Positions 10,484 to 19,672 of a DNA stretch of 64,000 nt are shown here, piece by piece. The DNA is taken from contig NZ_CP092104.1 of the NCBI RefSeq assembly GCF_016918765.2, forward strand, positions 310,001 through 374,000, read 5' to 3'. A program made the position numbers and the translations under genes. The notes under the pieces are model-generated. The model ran no database searches and had not been told where the DNA came from. It worked only from the letters and a program-made list of their open reading frames with translations. Origin of the DNA: Flagellatimonas centrodinii (GTDB taxonomy: Bacteria > Pseudomonadota > Gammaproteobacteria > Nevskiales > Nevskiaceae). Numbering within the stretch: the stretch's first letter is position 1; the number at the start of each line of letters is the position of its first letter.

Positions 10484-10828
10484 ATGCCCCCCGTCCGGAC
10501 CCGCTTCTCCCTGTTCCACGCCATTCTCGCCATCGGTGTGGCGCTCTGCGGCTACTACGGTCAGGCGTGGTGGGCCCTGCCGGACTACAGCGAATCGGAT
10601 ATCGAAGCGTCGGTGGAGTTGAACCTTGCGATCGACCTGTCGCGGCGCGGCCCCCACCTGCAGCCCGACGAGGCGCAACTCGAGCGGCTGCGTCAGCAGG
10701 TTCGGGCGGAGATCGAGGGCGGCCTTCGGCAGCAGGCGGAAAAGATCCAGCTCCGCTTCGGCATCGGCCTGCTGTGCCTGGTGATCGGGCTCAGCCACGT
10801 CCTCACCCGCCGATTTTCCGACGGGTGA
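10484..10828 (+). CDS. Small two-helix membrane protein, unknown function
   Basis: A 114-residue protein not recognised from a named family. It has a hydrophobic helix at about 9-27, an extracytoplasmic-looking charged stretch with LERLRQQVRAEIEGGLRQQ (likely helical), and a second membrane helix at about 90-107. An AGGATCACC precedes the ATG at 10484, which I prefer over one 36 bases upstream that has no ribosome site. It follows nth by 60 bases and converges on the Ig-like lipoprotein gene. Confidence 0.7.
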   Translation: MPPVRTRFSLFHAILAIGVALCGYYGQAWWALPDYSESDIEASVELNLAIDLSRRGPHLQPDEAQLERLRQQVRAEIEGGLRQQAEKIQLRFGIGLLCLVIGLSHVLTRRFSDG

Positions 10829-10839
10829 GGACTTACCAA

Positions 10840-13695
10840 TCAGAGCCCCGTCACTTCGATTTCGGTTGAAGCATCTCCACCGATACAGGTGATGGTCGCC
10901 GAACCCACATCGTCGCCGATGTTCTGGATCGAAACCGAGCCTGAGCCCGAAACTCCGGTCGCTCGATCTCCATCACTATTCGGGTTGACGTTCACACTCA
11001 AGGCAAAGTTGGTCAGTGGATCGTTGTCGTCGTCACCTGCGCTCAGCGCTGAAACGAAGCATGCCAAGCCTGAATACGGCAAGGGGATAGTGTCGCCACC
11101 ATCTCGCAAGAGCAGACCGATCGTCGTCGATTCGCCCTGACCCAGCGCGATTTCGCCGACTGTCGGTTGCAGTGTGCCGCCCGCGATCGCCTTGAAGCAG
11201 TAGTCGCCTTGATTGATCGCGACCACTTCATCCCCTGCGCTGGCCGAGACGATGACCTGCCGCGACTGAGGAATACGCGACCTGCGATCCCGATCATCAT
11301 AGGACCGGTCGGCATACGGATAGCCATAGCATCCGGTGAAGATGGTCCGCACGTTCGCGGGGTAGGTGACCCGGAACTCGGCGATCCCGTCTTGGGTCAC
11401 CCCCGTTCCTGCCACCAGTCCGCCGTCCTCGGCCAGACCGGCGATCTGCGCGCCTGAACGCGCAGCGCCGACCCAGAACTCCCCATTCACCAGGTTTCCG
11501 CGATACGGAACATGGGCATCCAGACTGGTCGCAGTGCCGGTCGCGCCGACAAAGCGCTTCTTATCTGCCGACTGCGCATTCCGAATGAAGATCAGATCGT
11601 CAGGCTGAATGCCGAGCGCCACGTCATTTCGCGTGATGGTTGAGGTGAAATCACTGGCGTCGGCCAGCTGCCCGCGAATGCCGCAGCCGGTCGCTTCCCC
11701 ACCTGACAACGGATCGGTGGCGCAACGACGGCGGATCAGACTGTCTCCCGAACGCGAAAGCTGAGCGTTATCGGTGCTGGTACTTCCGGTCGCATCATGC
11801 AATATCACCGAGTCCATCAGCGACAGGTTCACCACCGTGCCATCGGGCACGCTGTTGCCATAACGATCGGTGACATCCACTTTGCCCTTCAACCGGTAGT
11901 TGCCGTTGTTAAGATCTTCAATGGCGTCCGTAATCGGTTGGGTGAACACAATCGTATGCGGTGGGCCCGACGCGATCGATACCTGAGGCAGGGTAGCTCG
12001 CGCGGCAATATCCGAGGGATTCGCGAAATTCGTTCCGGTGGAACGAAGAACCGAGAACTCGATCTGCACCGACCCCGGGAACGTTCCGCTCTGCAAGGTA
12101 ATCACTGCCGAACCATCGCGGGTTCGGACGGCAATCGTCGAGCCCGTACCGTTCGACACCACCGTGCCGTCAGCGGCTCGACCGGAAAGCGTCTCGCCAC
12201 CATTCGGGCGTGCAATAAATCGGGCTCGAAGGTTGTTCAGCATGCTATCCGGATACAGCGTCTCATCAATGAGATTTCCCGCTGAATCCAAAACGTCGAC
12301 GGTGATGAAGCTCTGCTCGGCCTGTCCGACCCCAGCAACGCTGACACGCTCGGCCGAAAGGGAGAACCGCAGCGATGCCGGTTCACCGGTGCTGGACGAT
12401 TCAAAGCCCAGCGTTGTCATCAGCGCAGGAACATCCTGAACCGACAGATTCGCCACACCGTTGACGTTCGGAGCCTGGACCGTGAACTGCGCCCGCCCGC
12501 TGGCCAAGGGCTGGGTATTGCCGCCGACAATCGTGCCGGCGGAACTAAGCAAAGTCACCGGACGGCCATCTGCCACTGGATTGCCAAAGGCATCATTGAG
12601 GAGCACGGTGACAACACTCGTCGAAGTGCCGTCGGCGGGAATCACACTGGGATTCGCAGTCAGGCTGGATTGACCGGCGCTTGGCGCCCCGGGGATAACG
12701 GGCAGTGTGATTTCTTCGATGAGACCGGCAATCGACGCTCGTATGGTGGCGGTAGTGACATAGGTGGGCGCCGAGAAACTGGCGATAGCGCGCCCGGTAC
12801 TATTGGTCACCGCAGGATTGGGCGTGAGGGTTCCGTCACTGACCTCAAACAGGACCGAGGCCCCGCTGACTGGCGCCCCCTGGGCGTCAACAACGTCGGC
12901 GATGACAGAAACCGGACCGCCACCTGCCGATACCTGGGCAGACCCCAAGGACAAATTCACGTCAGCAATCAGCTGGCTCTGGACGGCGACGGTCAAGGGC
13001 GCAAGGGCGGCCAGCCCTCCGGCGGTTCTGGCCCGCAGACTGTCCAGACCCGCGACCGAGCCGGCCGTGAAACTCACTTGTGCAAGACCGCTACCGTCGG
13101 TTGTCGCGGTGGTCTGATCGAACCTTCCGCCGCTGGCCGATACGGCCAAATCGAAAGAGATGATCTCGTCCGAGGTCGGGTTGCCATTGGCATCCCGCGA
13201 CAGGGCGGTAACTGTGACGCTAGCCCCCGGCTGAACGACCTGTGGCGAGAGCCCGACCTGGAGCTGGGCCACCGGACCCGCAACAAACTGAACCGCAGCC
13301 AGCCCCGAAATTCCACTCTCGGTATCGCGCGCGACCACCGTCGCCGAGCCGCGCTGGAGCGGGCTCTGCAGTCGTGCCTGCGCAACCCCATTGCTGTTCG
13401 TTTGCGCTGATGTTTCGAGCAGCGTGCCTGCGCTCGTCGTGAAACTGATGGACTTGCCGGCGACTCCCACCCCCTCGGTGTCCTGTAGCGTGGCGACCAG
13501 AAGCACCGATGATTGCCCGTCTGCAACCACTGTGTCCTGTGCAGGCGAAACGGCGAGCGACGCAGCCGAGCCGGCCCCCGAACCGCCACCACCGTCCGAA
13601 CCCCCTTCGGTGAACCCGCCGTCGCCGCCGCAGGCCGCAAGACCACTGAACAGCAACCCGGTCAGGGCCGCACGCAAACCGGTCGAAAGCTCCAT
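10840..13695 (-). CDS. Large exported lipoprotein with bacterial Ig-like repeats
   Basis: A 951-residue protein. The first 22 residues form a lipoprotein signal with the lipobox LAAC (Cys22), followed by a Gly/Ser-rich linker (to about 45). At least four repeats of the Big_1/invasin type follow from about 45 to 450, each with the pattern of a valine-rich strand, VVADGQS or IPADGTS, and V.F..S.GTL. The second half (about 460-951) is beta-rich but not recognised. A GGGGGAG lies just upstream of the ATG at 13695, which fixes the start. It has no neighbours in the same direction. Composition looks less GC-rich than adjacent genes. Probable role is at the cell surface; adhesion is a guess from the fold. 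Confidence 0.8.
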   Translation of the reverse strand: MELSTGLRAALTGLLFSGLAACGGDGGFTEGGSDGGGGSGAGSAASLAVSPAQDTVVADGQSSVLLVATLQDTEGVGVAGKSISFTTSAGTLLETSAQTNSNGVAQARLQSPLQRGSATVVARDTESGISGLAAVQFVAGPVAQLQVGLSPQVVQPGASVTVTALSRDANGNPTSDEIISFDLAVSASGGRFDQTTATTDGSGLAQVSFTAGSVAGLDSLRARTAGGLAALAPLTVAVQSQLIADVNLSLGSAQVSAGGGPVSVIADVVDAQGAPVSGASVLFEVSDGTLTPNPAVTNSTGRAIASFSAPTYVTTATIRASIAGLIEEITLPVIPGAPSAGQSSLTANPSVIPADGTSTSVVTVLLNDAFGNPVADGRPVTLLSSAGTIVGGNTQPLASGRAQFTVQAPNVNGVANLSVQDVPALMTTLGFESSSTGEPASLRFSLSAERVSVAGVGQAEQSFITVDVLDSAGNLIDETLYPDSMLNNLRARFIARPNGGETLSGRAADGTVVSNGTGSTIAVRTRDGSAVITLQSGTFPGSVQIEFSVLRSTGTNFANPSDIAARATLPQVSIASGPPHTIVFTQPITDAIEDLNNGNYRLKGKVDVTDRYGNSVPDGTVVNLSLMDSVILHDATGSTSTDNAQLSRSGDSLIRRRCATDPLSGGEATGCGIRGQLADASDFTSTITRNDVALGIQPDDLIFIRNAQSADKKRFVGATGTATSLDAHVPYRGNLVNGEFWVGAARSGAQIAGLAEDGGLVAGTGVTQDGIAEFRVTYPANVRTIFTGCYGYPYADRSYDDRDRRSRIPQSRQVIVSASAGDEVVAINQGDYCFKAIAGGTLQPTVGEIALGQGESTTIGLLLRDGGDTIPLPYSGLACFVSALSAGDDDNDPLTNFALSVNVNPNSDGDRATGVSGSGSVSIQNIGDDVGSATITCIGGDASTEIEVTGL

Positions 13696-13822
13696 GACAC
13701 TCCCCCGCGAAACCAAGGCCTCGGGCTTGAGGCGCTATGGGGGATGCTAGCCATCATTCGTTGCAGCGGCAAGCACATAGCTCGGCTTTTTAATGCCGTG
13801 CGTCAGCTCGCATCGTGCAAAA

Positions 13823-13898
13823 TGGTGCCCCGAGCGGGAATCGAACCTGCGGCCTACCGCTTAGGAGGCGGTCGCTCTATCCACTGAGCTACCGGGGC
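13823..13898 (-). tRNA. tRNA-Arg (anticodon CCT)
   Basis: A complete 76-base cloverleaf with encoded CCA. The acceptor stem GCCCCGG pairs with TCGGGGC. The anticodon stem ACCGC/GCGGT frames the loop CTCCTAA, giving anticodon CCT. The T-loop GGTTCGAATCC is canonical. It decodes the rare AGG codon. Confidence 0.96.
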
Positions 13899-13906
13899 GA
13901 GCCGGC

Positions 13907-13912
13907 AGTGTA
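13907..13912 (-). promoter_or_regulatory. Possible -10 box of tRNA-Arg
   Basis: Reading leftward the sequence is TACACT, 8 bases before the tRNA 5' end, as expected for a tRNA made with almost no leader. No good -35 was found, so this is tentative. Confidence 0.3.
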
Positions 13913-14006
13913 CCCAACCGGCAGGCGGGAATCCCGGCGGCGGGGAAACTCTGTGCGATGATAGCCGTCTGACAGGACCTTCCTAGAAATAACGACCTGA
14001 TCACCC

Positions 14007-14570
14007 ATGAATTCAGTTGTAGCTGCGGTGCTCGCTGCCGCTCTCCTCAGCGCCTGCCTCATCTCGCCCGCCTTCGCAGCAGAGGGCGACGACGACCGCG
14101 CCCGCCACCTCGATATCCTTGGCTGGGTGGAATTCGTCGAGTTCGTCGACCCGAATATCCGGCTCAAGGCCAAGCTCGATACCGGCGCGACCACCTCGTC
14201 ACTCAATGCCTTGAACCAAAAGCGATTCAAGCGCAATGGCAAGGAATGGATCCGCTTCGATGTGGAGGATCCGGATGAGCCCGAGAACCGGGTGACCTTC
14301 GAGGCGCCAGTGGTACGCAACGTGCGTATCCGCCGCCACAACGACGAGACCCAACGGCGGCCGGTGGTCAAACTCGGCATGTGCGTGGGGCGGATCTATC
14401 GCGAGCGCCAGTTCTCGCTGATCGACCGCACCGAATTCGTGTACCAGGTGCTGGTCGGGCGCAACTTTCTACGCGACCATGCGCTTGTTGATTCGGGCGA
14501 GACCTTTCTCTCCGATCCCCGCTGCAAGGCGCTGGAAGACCAACATGCCGACAAACGCAACAAAGACTGA
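14007..14570 (+). CDS. Retropepsin-like aspartic protease (RimB/DUF785 family), exported
   Basis: A 187-residue protein often annotated as an ATP-dependent zinc protease, although the visible motif is that of an aspartic protease: DTGATTSSL with Asp58, the retropepsin signature. A signal peptide covers about residues 1-25 (cut after AFAA), so it acts in the periplasm. VLVGRNFLRDHALVD near residue 150 matches the family's second motif. It is the first gene of a three-gene set with an inactive transglutaminase-7TM protein and an ATP-grasp ligase, an association predicted from comparative genomics of amidoligases. A likely role is cleaving a peptide linkage made by the ligase. Function is inferred. 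Confidence 0.85.
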   Translation: MNSVVAAVLAAALLSACLISPAFAAEGDDDRARHLDILGWVEFVEFVDPNIRLKAKLDTGATTSSLNALNQKRFKRNGKEWIRFDVEDPDEPENRVTFEAPVVRNVRIRRHNDETQRRPVVKLGMCVGRIYRERQFSLIDRTEFVYQVLVGRNFLRDHALVDSGETFLSDPRCKALEDQHADKRNKD

Positions 14571-14600
14571 TTCCACCGCCTCACCAGCGGCGCTGCTGGC

Positions 14601-16118
14601 ATGACGCGCTGGCACGTCCCGGTTCTCGCGCTGTTGCTCATGCTTGTGGGCGGCGGTATCGCAGCCTACAAGTGGCTGGCGTTGGGCTATCCGCTACAGG
14701 CCTCGGCCACCGTCGACACCTGGATGGTGGAGGCACGGCTCAGCTTCGACCCTACCGGCTCTGCTGCCAAGGCGACGCTGCTGTTACCGAAGCAGCCACC
14801 GGGCTATACCGTGCTCGACGAGAATTTCATTTCGCGCGGCTACGGCCTTGCCACCGAAGATCTCAGTGCGCATCGGCAGGCGGTCTGGACCACCCGTCGG
14901 CCGTCCGGTCCCCAGGCGCTCTACTACCGCGCCAGCGTGGTGCGATCCACCGAGCCCTATCCGCCTGAGGGCGTGCCAGCGCTACCCACCGAAGCGCAGT
15001 ATGAGGAACCGCATCGCTCGGCCGTTCTGGCGGTGCTGGACGAAGTGCGTGCGCGCAGCGCCGACATCCTCTCGTTTGCGGTTGCGCTGGTGCGCGAGCT
15101 GAACCAGCCGCAGCCCTCCAACAACGTCAATCTGCTTTTGCCCCGCGAGGCCAGCGCCGAGGACCGCGCTCGCCTGGCGGTGTCGATGTTGGCCGGCGCT
15201 CGTATTCCGGCACGGCTGTCGTGGGGTATTCCGCTGGTCGACGGTGCCCGCGACCTGCGCCCCCGGGTCTGGCTGGAGGTCAACAACGGCGAACGATGGA
15301 TCGCGATTGACCCCGGCACCGCAGCGACCGGCTACCCGACTGACGTGCTGGTCTGGTGGCGCGGAGATACCGCACCATTCGACCTCACCCGTGGCCGCAA
15401 CGGCAACGTGCAGTTCTCGGCCCTGAAGAGCGTCGAACAGGCCCTGCAGACGGCCGAGCTACGCTCCGGCATCGAGCATTCGCGCCTGTCATCGGTGTCG
15501 CTGCTGGATCTGCCGATCCAGACCCAGAATCTCTACCGAATCCTCTTGCTGGTCCCCATCGGGGCGCTGTTGATCGTGTTCCTCCGTAATGTCATCGGTG
15601 TACAGACCTTCGGCACCTTCATGCCGGTCCTGATTGCCCTGTCGTTCCGGGAAACCGAGCTGATCAGCGGGATTGTCCTGTTCAGCGTGATCGTGGTGCT
15701 CGGGCTGCTGATCCGCTTCTATCTGGAACGTTTGAAGCTGCTGCTGGTGCCGCGCCTGGCGGCCGTGGTGATCACAGTGATTCTGCTGATGGCACTGGTA
15801 TCGATCGCCTCGCACCGGATGGATCTGGAGGTCGGGCTGTCAGTCGCCCTGTTCCCGATGGTGATCCTGGCGATGACGATCGAGCGCATGTCGATCATCT
15901 GGGAAGAGTTGGGCGCCGCCGACGCCATCAAACAGGGTATCGGCAGCCTGGCCGTCGCGGCTGCCTGCTATCTGTTGATGTTCCATCCGCAGATGGAGCA
16001 CCTGGTGTTCGTGTTCCCCGAATTGCTGTTGATCGTGCTCGGCATCAATCTGTTGCTGGGGCGCTATACCGGCTATCGGCTGACCGAGCTGATGCGCTTT
16101 CGTGACATGACGCGCTGA
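14601..16118 (+). CDS. Inactive transglutaminase domain fused to 7TM region
   Basis: A 505-residue membrane protein. It has an N-terminal anchor (about 5-25), an extracytoplasmic domain to about 300 with a transglutaminase-like core, and then about seven hydrophobic helices (310-490). In active transglutaminases the core reads Cys...HAW.EV...W..LDP. Here the segment is IPARLSWG, then RVWLEV, then WIAIDP: the histidine is arginine, no cysteine is present, and only the aspartate remains. It therefore probably binds rather than cuts or crosslinks peptides. It starts 30 bases after the protease gene and ends 8 bases before the ATP-grasp gene. Confidence 0.85.
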   Translation: MTRWHVPVLALLLMLVGGGIAAYKWLALGYPLQASATVDTWMVEARLSFDPTGSAAKATLLLPKQPPGYTVLDENFISRGYGLATEDLSAHRQAVWTTRRPSGPQALYYRASVVRSTEPYPPEGVPALPTEAQYEEPHRSAVLAVLDEVRARSADILSFAVALVRELNQPQPSNNVNLLLPREASAEDRARLAVSMLAGARIPARLSWGIPLVDGARDLRPRVWLEVNNGERWIAIDPGTAATGYPTDVLVWWRGDTAPFDLTRGRNGNVQFSALKSVEQALQTAELRSGIEHSRLSSVSLLDLPIQTQNLYRILLLVPIGALLIVFLRNVIGVQTFGTFMPVLIALSFRETELISGIVLFSVIVVLGLLIRFYLERLKLLLVPRLAAVVITVILLMALVSIASHRMDLEVGLSVALFPMVILAMTIERMSIIWEELGAADAIKQGIGSLAVAAACYLLMFHPQMEHLVFVFPELLLIVLGINLLLGRYTGYRLTELMRFRDMTR

Positions 16119-16126
16119 GCACACCG

Positions 16127-17080
16127 ATGCCGACCTTTGCATCACCGCGCAAACTGAAAGCCTTGGGAGTGGTCGGACTCAACCGCCGCAACGGCGACTA
16201 CATCGCACCCTGCAACCCGCGGCACTTCTATCCGCGGGTCGACAACAAACTGATCACCAAGCAATTGGCGATCGAAGCCGGCATCGCCGTCCCGGAACTG
16301 TTCGGCGTGGTGGAAACCAATCACGATGCGCGCGCGCTGGCGCAGCTGCTCTCGGGCCATCAGGACTTCGTCATCAAGCCGGCCCACGGCTCTGGCGGCG
16401 AGGGCATCGTGGTGGTCGACGGCCGCGCAGGCTCGCTATTCCGCAAGACCAGCGGCGTACTCGTCGGACTGGATGCACTTGAACATCACGTTTCCAACAT
16501 TCTCAGTGGCATGTACAGCCTCGGCGGCCAGCCCGATCACGCGATGATCGAGTACCGAGTCCGCTTTGATCCGCTGTTCGGTGCCATCACCTATCAGGGC
16601 GTTCCGGACATTCGTACCGTCGTCTACAAGGGCTATCCGGTGATGGCGATGGTACGTCTGCCGACCCGACAGTCGGACGGCAAGGCCAACCTGCACCAGG
16701 GTGCGGTCGGCGCCGGCATTGATATCGCCACCGGGCATACCCGCAATGGTGTCTGGCACAGTCGGATCGTCGACGCCCACCCCGACACCGGTGCGCCGAT
16801 CGGTGGCCGCGAAATCCCCCAGTGGGGGCGACTGCTGCATCTCGCGGCCCGCTGCTACGAACTGACCGGGCTGGGTTATCTCGGAGTCGATGTGGTGCTT
16901 GATGCCGAATTGGGACCGCTGATTCTTGAACTCAATGCCCGCCCCGGCCTCGGCATCCAGATCGCCAATGGCGTCGGCCTCGGCCGCTTCCTCGAGGCCG
17001 TCGACCGCGACACCCGCAGCGGCGCACCGGCCGACGCCCGCGTCGCCTTCTCGCAGCAACAGTTCGCACGCCACGACTGA
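16127..17080 (+). CDS. Alpha-L-glutamate ligase-like ATP-grasp amidoligase
   Basis: A 317-residue cytoplasmic ATP-grasp enzyme of the RimK-related class that forms peptide-like bonds using ATP. FVIKPAHGSGGEGIVVV near residue 82 is the ATP-grasp nucleotide loop, and LILELNARPGLGIQIAN near 265 carries the Glu/Asn metal ligands. It is third in the protease, transglutaminase-7TM, ligase set, 8 bases after the previous gene. The product is unknown; the family is predicted to make short peptides or add amino acids to an acceptor. Confidence 0.88.
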   Translation: MPTFASPRKLKALGVVGLNRRNGDYIAPCNPRHFYPRVDNKLITKQLAIEAGIAVPELFGVVETNHDARALAQLLSGHQDFVIKPAHGSGGEGIVVVDGRAGSLFRKTSGVLVGLDALEHHVSNILSGMYSLGGQPDHAMIEYRVRFDPLFGAITYQGVPDIRTVVYKGYPVMAMVRLPTRQSDGKANLHQGAVGAGIDIATGHTRNGVWHSRIVDAHPDTGAPIGGREIPQWGRLLHLAARCYELTGLGYLGVDVVLDAELGPLILELNARPGLGIQIANGVGLGRFLEAVDRDTRSGAPADARVAFSQQQFARHD

Positions 17081-17156
17081 CGCCGAGCCCGCCGGCTGTC
17101 CTGTGGGCAACCGGCGCGCAGCCTATACTGCTTCCTCACGCTGACATCGATCGCCC

Positions 17157-18836
17157 GTGTATATCCAGTACTTCGGCCTGCGGGACCTGCCCTTCAGCAT
17201 CACGCCCGACCCGGCCTACCTCTACATGTCGCCGCGCCACCAGGAGGCGCTTGGCCACCTGCTCTATGGCACCGGTCAATATGGCGGCTTCGTGCAGCTC
17301 ACCGGCGAGGTGGGTACCGGCAAGACCACCGTCGTTCGCACCCTGCTGGAGCAGAAGATCGAAGGCGTTGATGTCGCCATGATCTACAACCCGCGGCAGT
17401 CCGAGCGCGAGTTTCTGGCATCGGTCTGCGACGAATTGGGTGCCCCCTACACCGACGATGCCAGCCTCAAGCACCTGGTCGATGCGCTGAACCGTCATCT
17501 GCTGGAAGCCCATGCGGCGGGGCGGCGCACCGTCCTGATCATCGACGAAGCGCAGAATCTTGAACCTGGCGTCCTCGAGCAGGTTCGACTGCTGACCAAC
17601 CTCGAAACCCACAAGGACAAGCTGTTGCGCATCATGCTGGTCGGCCAGCCTGAACTGGCCGAACTGTTGGCCCGGCCGGATCTCCGTCAACTGGCGCAAC
17701 GCATCACGGCACGCTATCACCTGACACCGCTGTCGGAGCCCGAGACCCGCGAGTACATCCGCCATCGGGTACGGGTCGCCGGGGGCACGGCCGAGCTGTT
17801 CAGCGACGACGCCATTCGTGAAGTCCAGCTCGCCAGCCGCGGCGTGCCACGGCTGATCAACATCATCTGTGATCGCGCACTCCTCGGTACCTTCGGCGCC
17901 CATGCTCGGTCGGTCACCGGCCCGATGGTGCGCCGCGCCGCCGCAGAGTCGATGGCCGACGCCCACGGCAGCGTCCCCCGCCCCACCCGCTGGAGCGCGC
18001 TGCTGGATGCGATCGAAGCCCGCATTCACCTGATCGAGACCGCGCTGGCAGTGCTGGCGGTGGTGCTGGTGTTGCTGCTGATTCAACGCACCTGGCAGGG
18101 CGTCGCGGCACCGGCCTCCGAGCCCGACAGCGCTGCATCGACCGACACCGCCGAAGCGCCGCCAGAGGCCACCACCACCCCGGTTCCGACCGCGGCACCC
18201 GCTGCGGCCCCGGTGGCGGCGACCGCCCCGTTCGCAGTCGCACAACGACCACTGGATGCCCTGTTCCGTGATCTGGCCGCACTATGGCCCTCGGCCCCGG
18301 CGGTCGAGCAGGTGATCAGCGGGTGCCGCACGCTGTCCGATGCCGGCCATAGCTGCTACCGCGGCAGCGCCGACTGGAACACGCTGCGCAGGCTTGATCT
18401 GCCGGCGGTGCTGGAGCTCGACAACGATGGCGCCCCCACCCACGTGCTGCTGCGATGGCTGGACGAGACGGAAGCCGGCCTGCAGACCCCCGATGGCATC
18501 GTGACAGTGCCGCTCGACCGCATCGACAGCCGCTGGGATGGCCGCTTCCTGATGCTCTGGCAACAGCCCACCGAGGCGCAGTTGATCAACCGCAGCAGCC
18601 AGGGTGACGATGTCCTCTGGCTGCGGAAGCGTTTCGCGACCTTGTCCGGACGCCGGGCGGAAAGCAATCTCTCGCCGTTCTATGACCGGGCACTGGCCGA
18701 CACGGTGCGCACCTTCCAGCTGTCTGAGGGCCTGCTGGCCGACGGTGTGGTCGGCGTCCACACGCTGATCGCGATGACGCGCGGGCAACCGGGCGTGCCG
18801 ACCCTGACCCGGGCCGACCATGTCGCTGCTCCTTGA
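17157..18836 (+). CDS. gspA: GspA/ExeA-type secretion ATPase with peptidoglycan-binding domain
   Basis: A 559-residue protein. The AAA domain has Walker A GEVGTGKTT near residue 47 and Walker B VLIIDEAQNL near 125. A membrane helix lies at about 290-310 and an Ala/Pro linker follows. The C-terminal PG_binding_1 domain reads DVLWLRKRF...TVRTFQLSEGLLADGVVG. With GspB it remodels peptidoglycan so that the type II secretin can be placed in the outer membrane. The start is a GTG at 17157, because MYIQYFGLRDLPFSITPDP is the family N-terminus; a TATACT at 17124-17129 may be its -10 box. The other gsp genes are not in the window. Confidence 0.9.
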   Translation: MYIQYFGLRDLPFSITPDPAYLYMSPRHQEALGHLLYGTGQYGGFVQLTGEVGTGKTTVVRTLLEQKIEGVDVAMIYNPRQSEREFLASVCDELGAPYTDDASLKHLVDALNRHLLEAHAAGRRTVLIIDEAQNLEPGVLEQVRLLTNLETHKDKLLRIMLVGQPELAELLARPDLRQLAQRITARYHLTPLSEPETREYIRHRVRVAGGTAELFSDDAIREVQLASRGVPRLINIICDRALLGTFGAHARSVTGPMVRRAAAESMADAHGSVPRPTRWSALLDAIEARIHLIETALAVLAVVLVLLLIQRTWQGVAAPASEPDSAASTDTAEAPPEATTTPVPTAAPAAAPVAATAPFAVAQRPLDALFRDLAALWPSAPAVEQVISGCRTLSDAGHSCYRGSADWNTLRRLDLPAVLELDNDGAPTHVLLRWLDETEAGLQTPDGIVTVPLDRIDSRWDGRFLMLWQQPTEAQLINRSSQGDDVLWLRKRFATLSGRRAESNLSPFYDRALADTVRTFQLSEGLLADGVVGVHTLIAMTRGQPGVPTLTRADHVAAP

Positions 18837-19665
18837 CGCCCTGCGCAAGGCGGAGCAGGAGCGGACGCTCGGCCAGCCGCCCAGCCCCGAAACGGTCGCT
18901 GCAGGACCGCGTTCGGTAGCGCTGGCAACACCGGGGGCACAGCGGCGCTACCGCACCATCGTCATCCTGCTGCTGCTGATCACCCTGTGTGCAACCGCCC
19001 TGGTGATCGGCGGCCCGACGCCGCTGCCGGCGCCGTCAACCGAGACGCGGGAGATCCGCGTGGCAACAAAGCCGGCCCCCGCTCGTCTGCCCCCCACGGT
19101 GGCTCCGGCACCGCCAACCCAGCGCCCCACCCCGGTTGTGACGCCGCCTCGACCGCCGACCGTCACCCGACTGGACCAACTGGAAGTGCCTCCGCCGGTG
19201 CTGCCGACACCACTGCCACCCCCTCGGGTCAACGCCGCGGGTGAAGTGCCGGCGGGCGACCTCCCACCAGAAGAGGAGGCCGAGGAGCGTGAGGCTGCCG
19301 AAGTCCCGCCCGATCCAGTCCCGCCGACCTCGGCTCCGCAGGTGGCATGGGTACCGGTGGCCACCGTCGAAGGCACCGACCCGTCTCCCGCGCCGCCTAC
19401 CGCGGCAGCACCCAGCCCGGCACTGGCGCGCGGTGCCCCGACGTTGGCGAGTCTGCCCATGGAGCAGCGATCGCGGTTCCCCGACCTGCGCATGGACGTG
19501 CACGCCTGGGACGAAGATCCCACGCGTCGCTTCGTGCTCATCAACGGCAAGCGCTACAGCGAGGGTGACCCGCTACCCGAAGGCATTGACCTGCTGGAAA
19601 TCGTCCCCGAGGGGACGATATTCCGCTTCGAGGGGCAACGGGTTCTGCTCCCCCGCCCCGGCTAA
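18820..19665 (+). CDS. gspB: GspB-type secretion accessory protein
   Basis: A 281-residue protein starting MSLLLDALRKAEQERTLGQ, the usual GspB opening. A single membrane helix at about 46-66 is followed by a long Pro/Thr-rich spacer (70-205) and the C-terminal T2SSB domain (about 220-281, LRMDVHAWDEDPTRRFVLINGKRY). It partners GspA, overlapping it by 17 bases. Confidence 0.88.
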   Translation: MSLLLDALRKAEQERTLGQPPSPETVAAGPRSVALATPGAQRRYRTIVILLLLITLCATALVIGGPTPLPAPSTETREIRVATKPAPARLPPTVAPAPPTQRPTPVVTPPRPPTVTRLDQLEVPPPVLPTPLPPPRVNAAGEVPAGDLPPEEEAEEREAAEVPPDPVPPTSAPQVAWVPVATVEGTDPSPAPPTAAAPSPALARGAPTLASLPMEQRSRFPDLRMDVHAWDEDPTRRFVLINGKRYSEGDPLPEGIDLLEIVPEGTIFRFEGQRVLLPRPG

Positions 19666-19672
19666 CCCGCGG

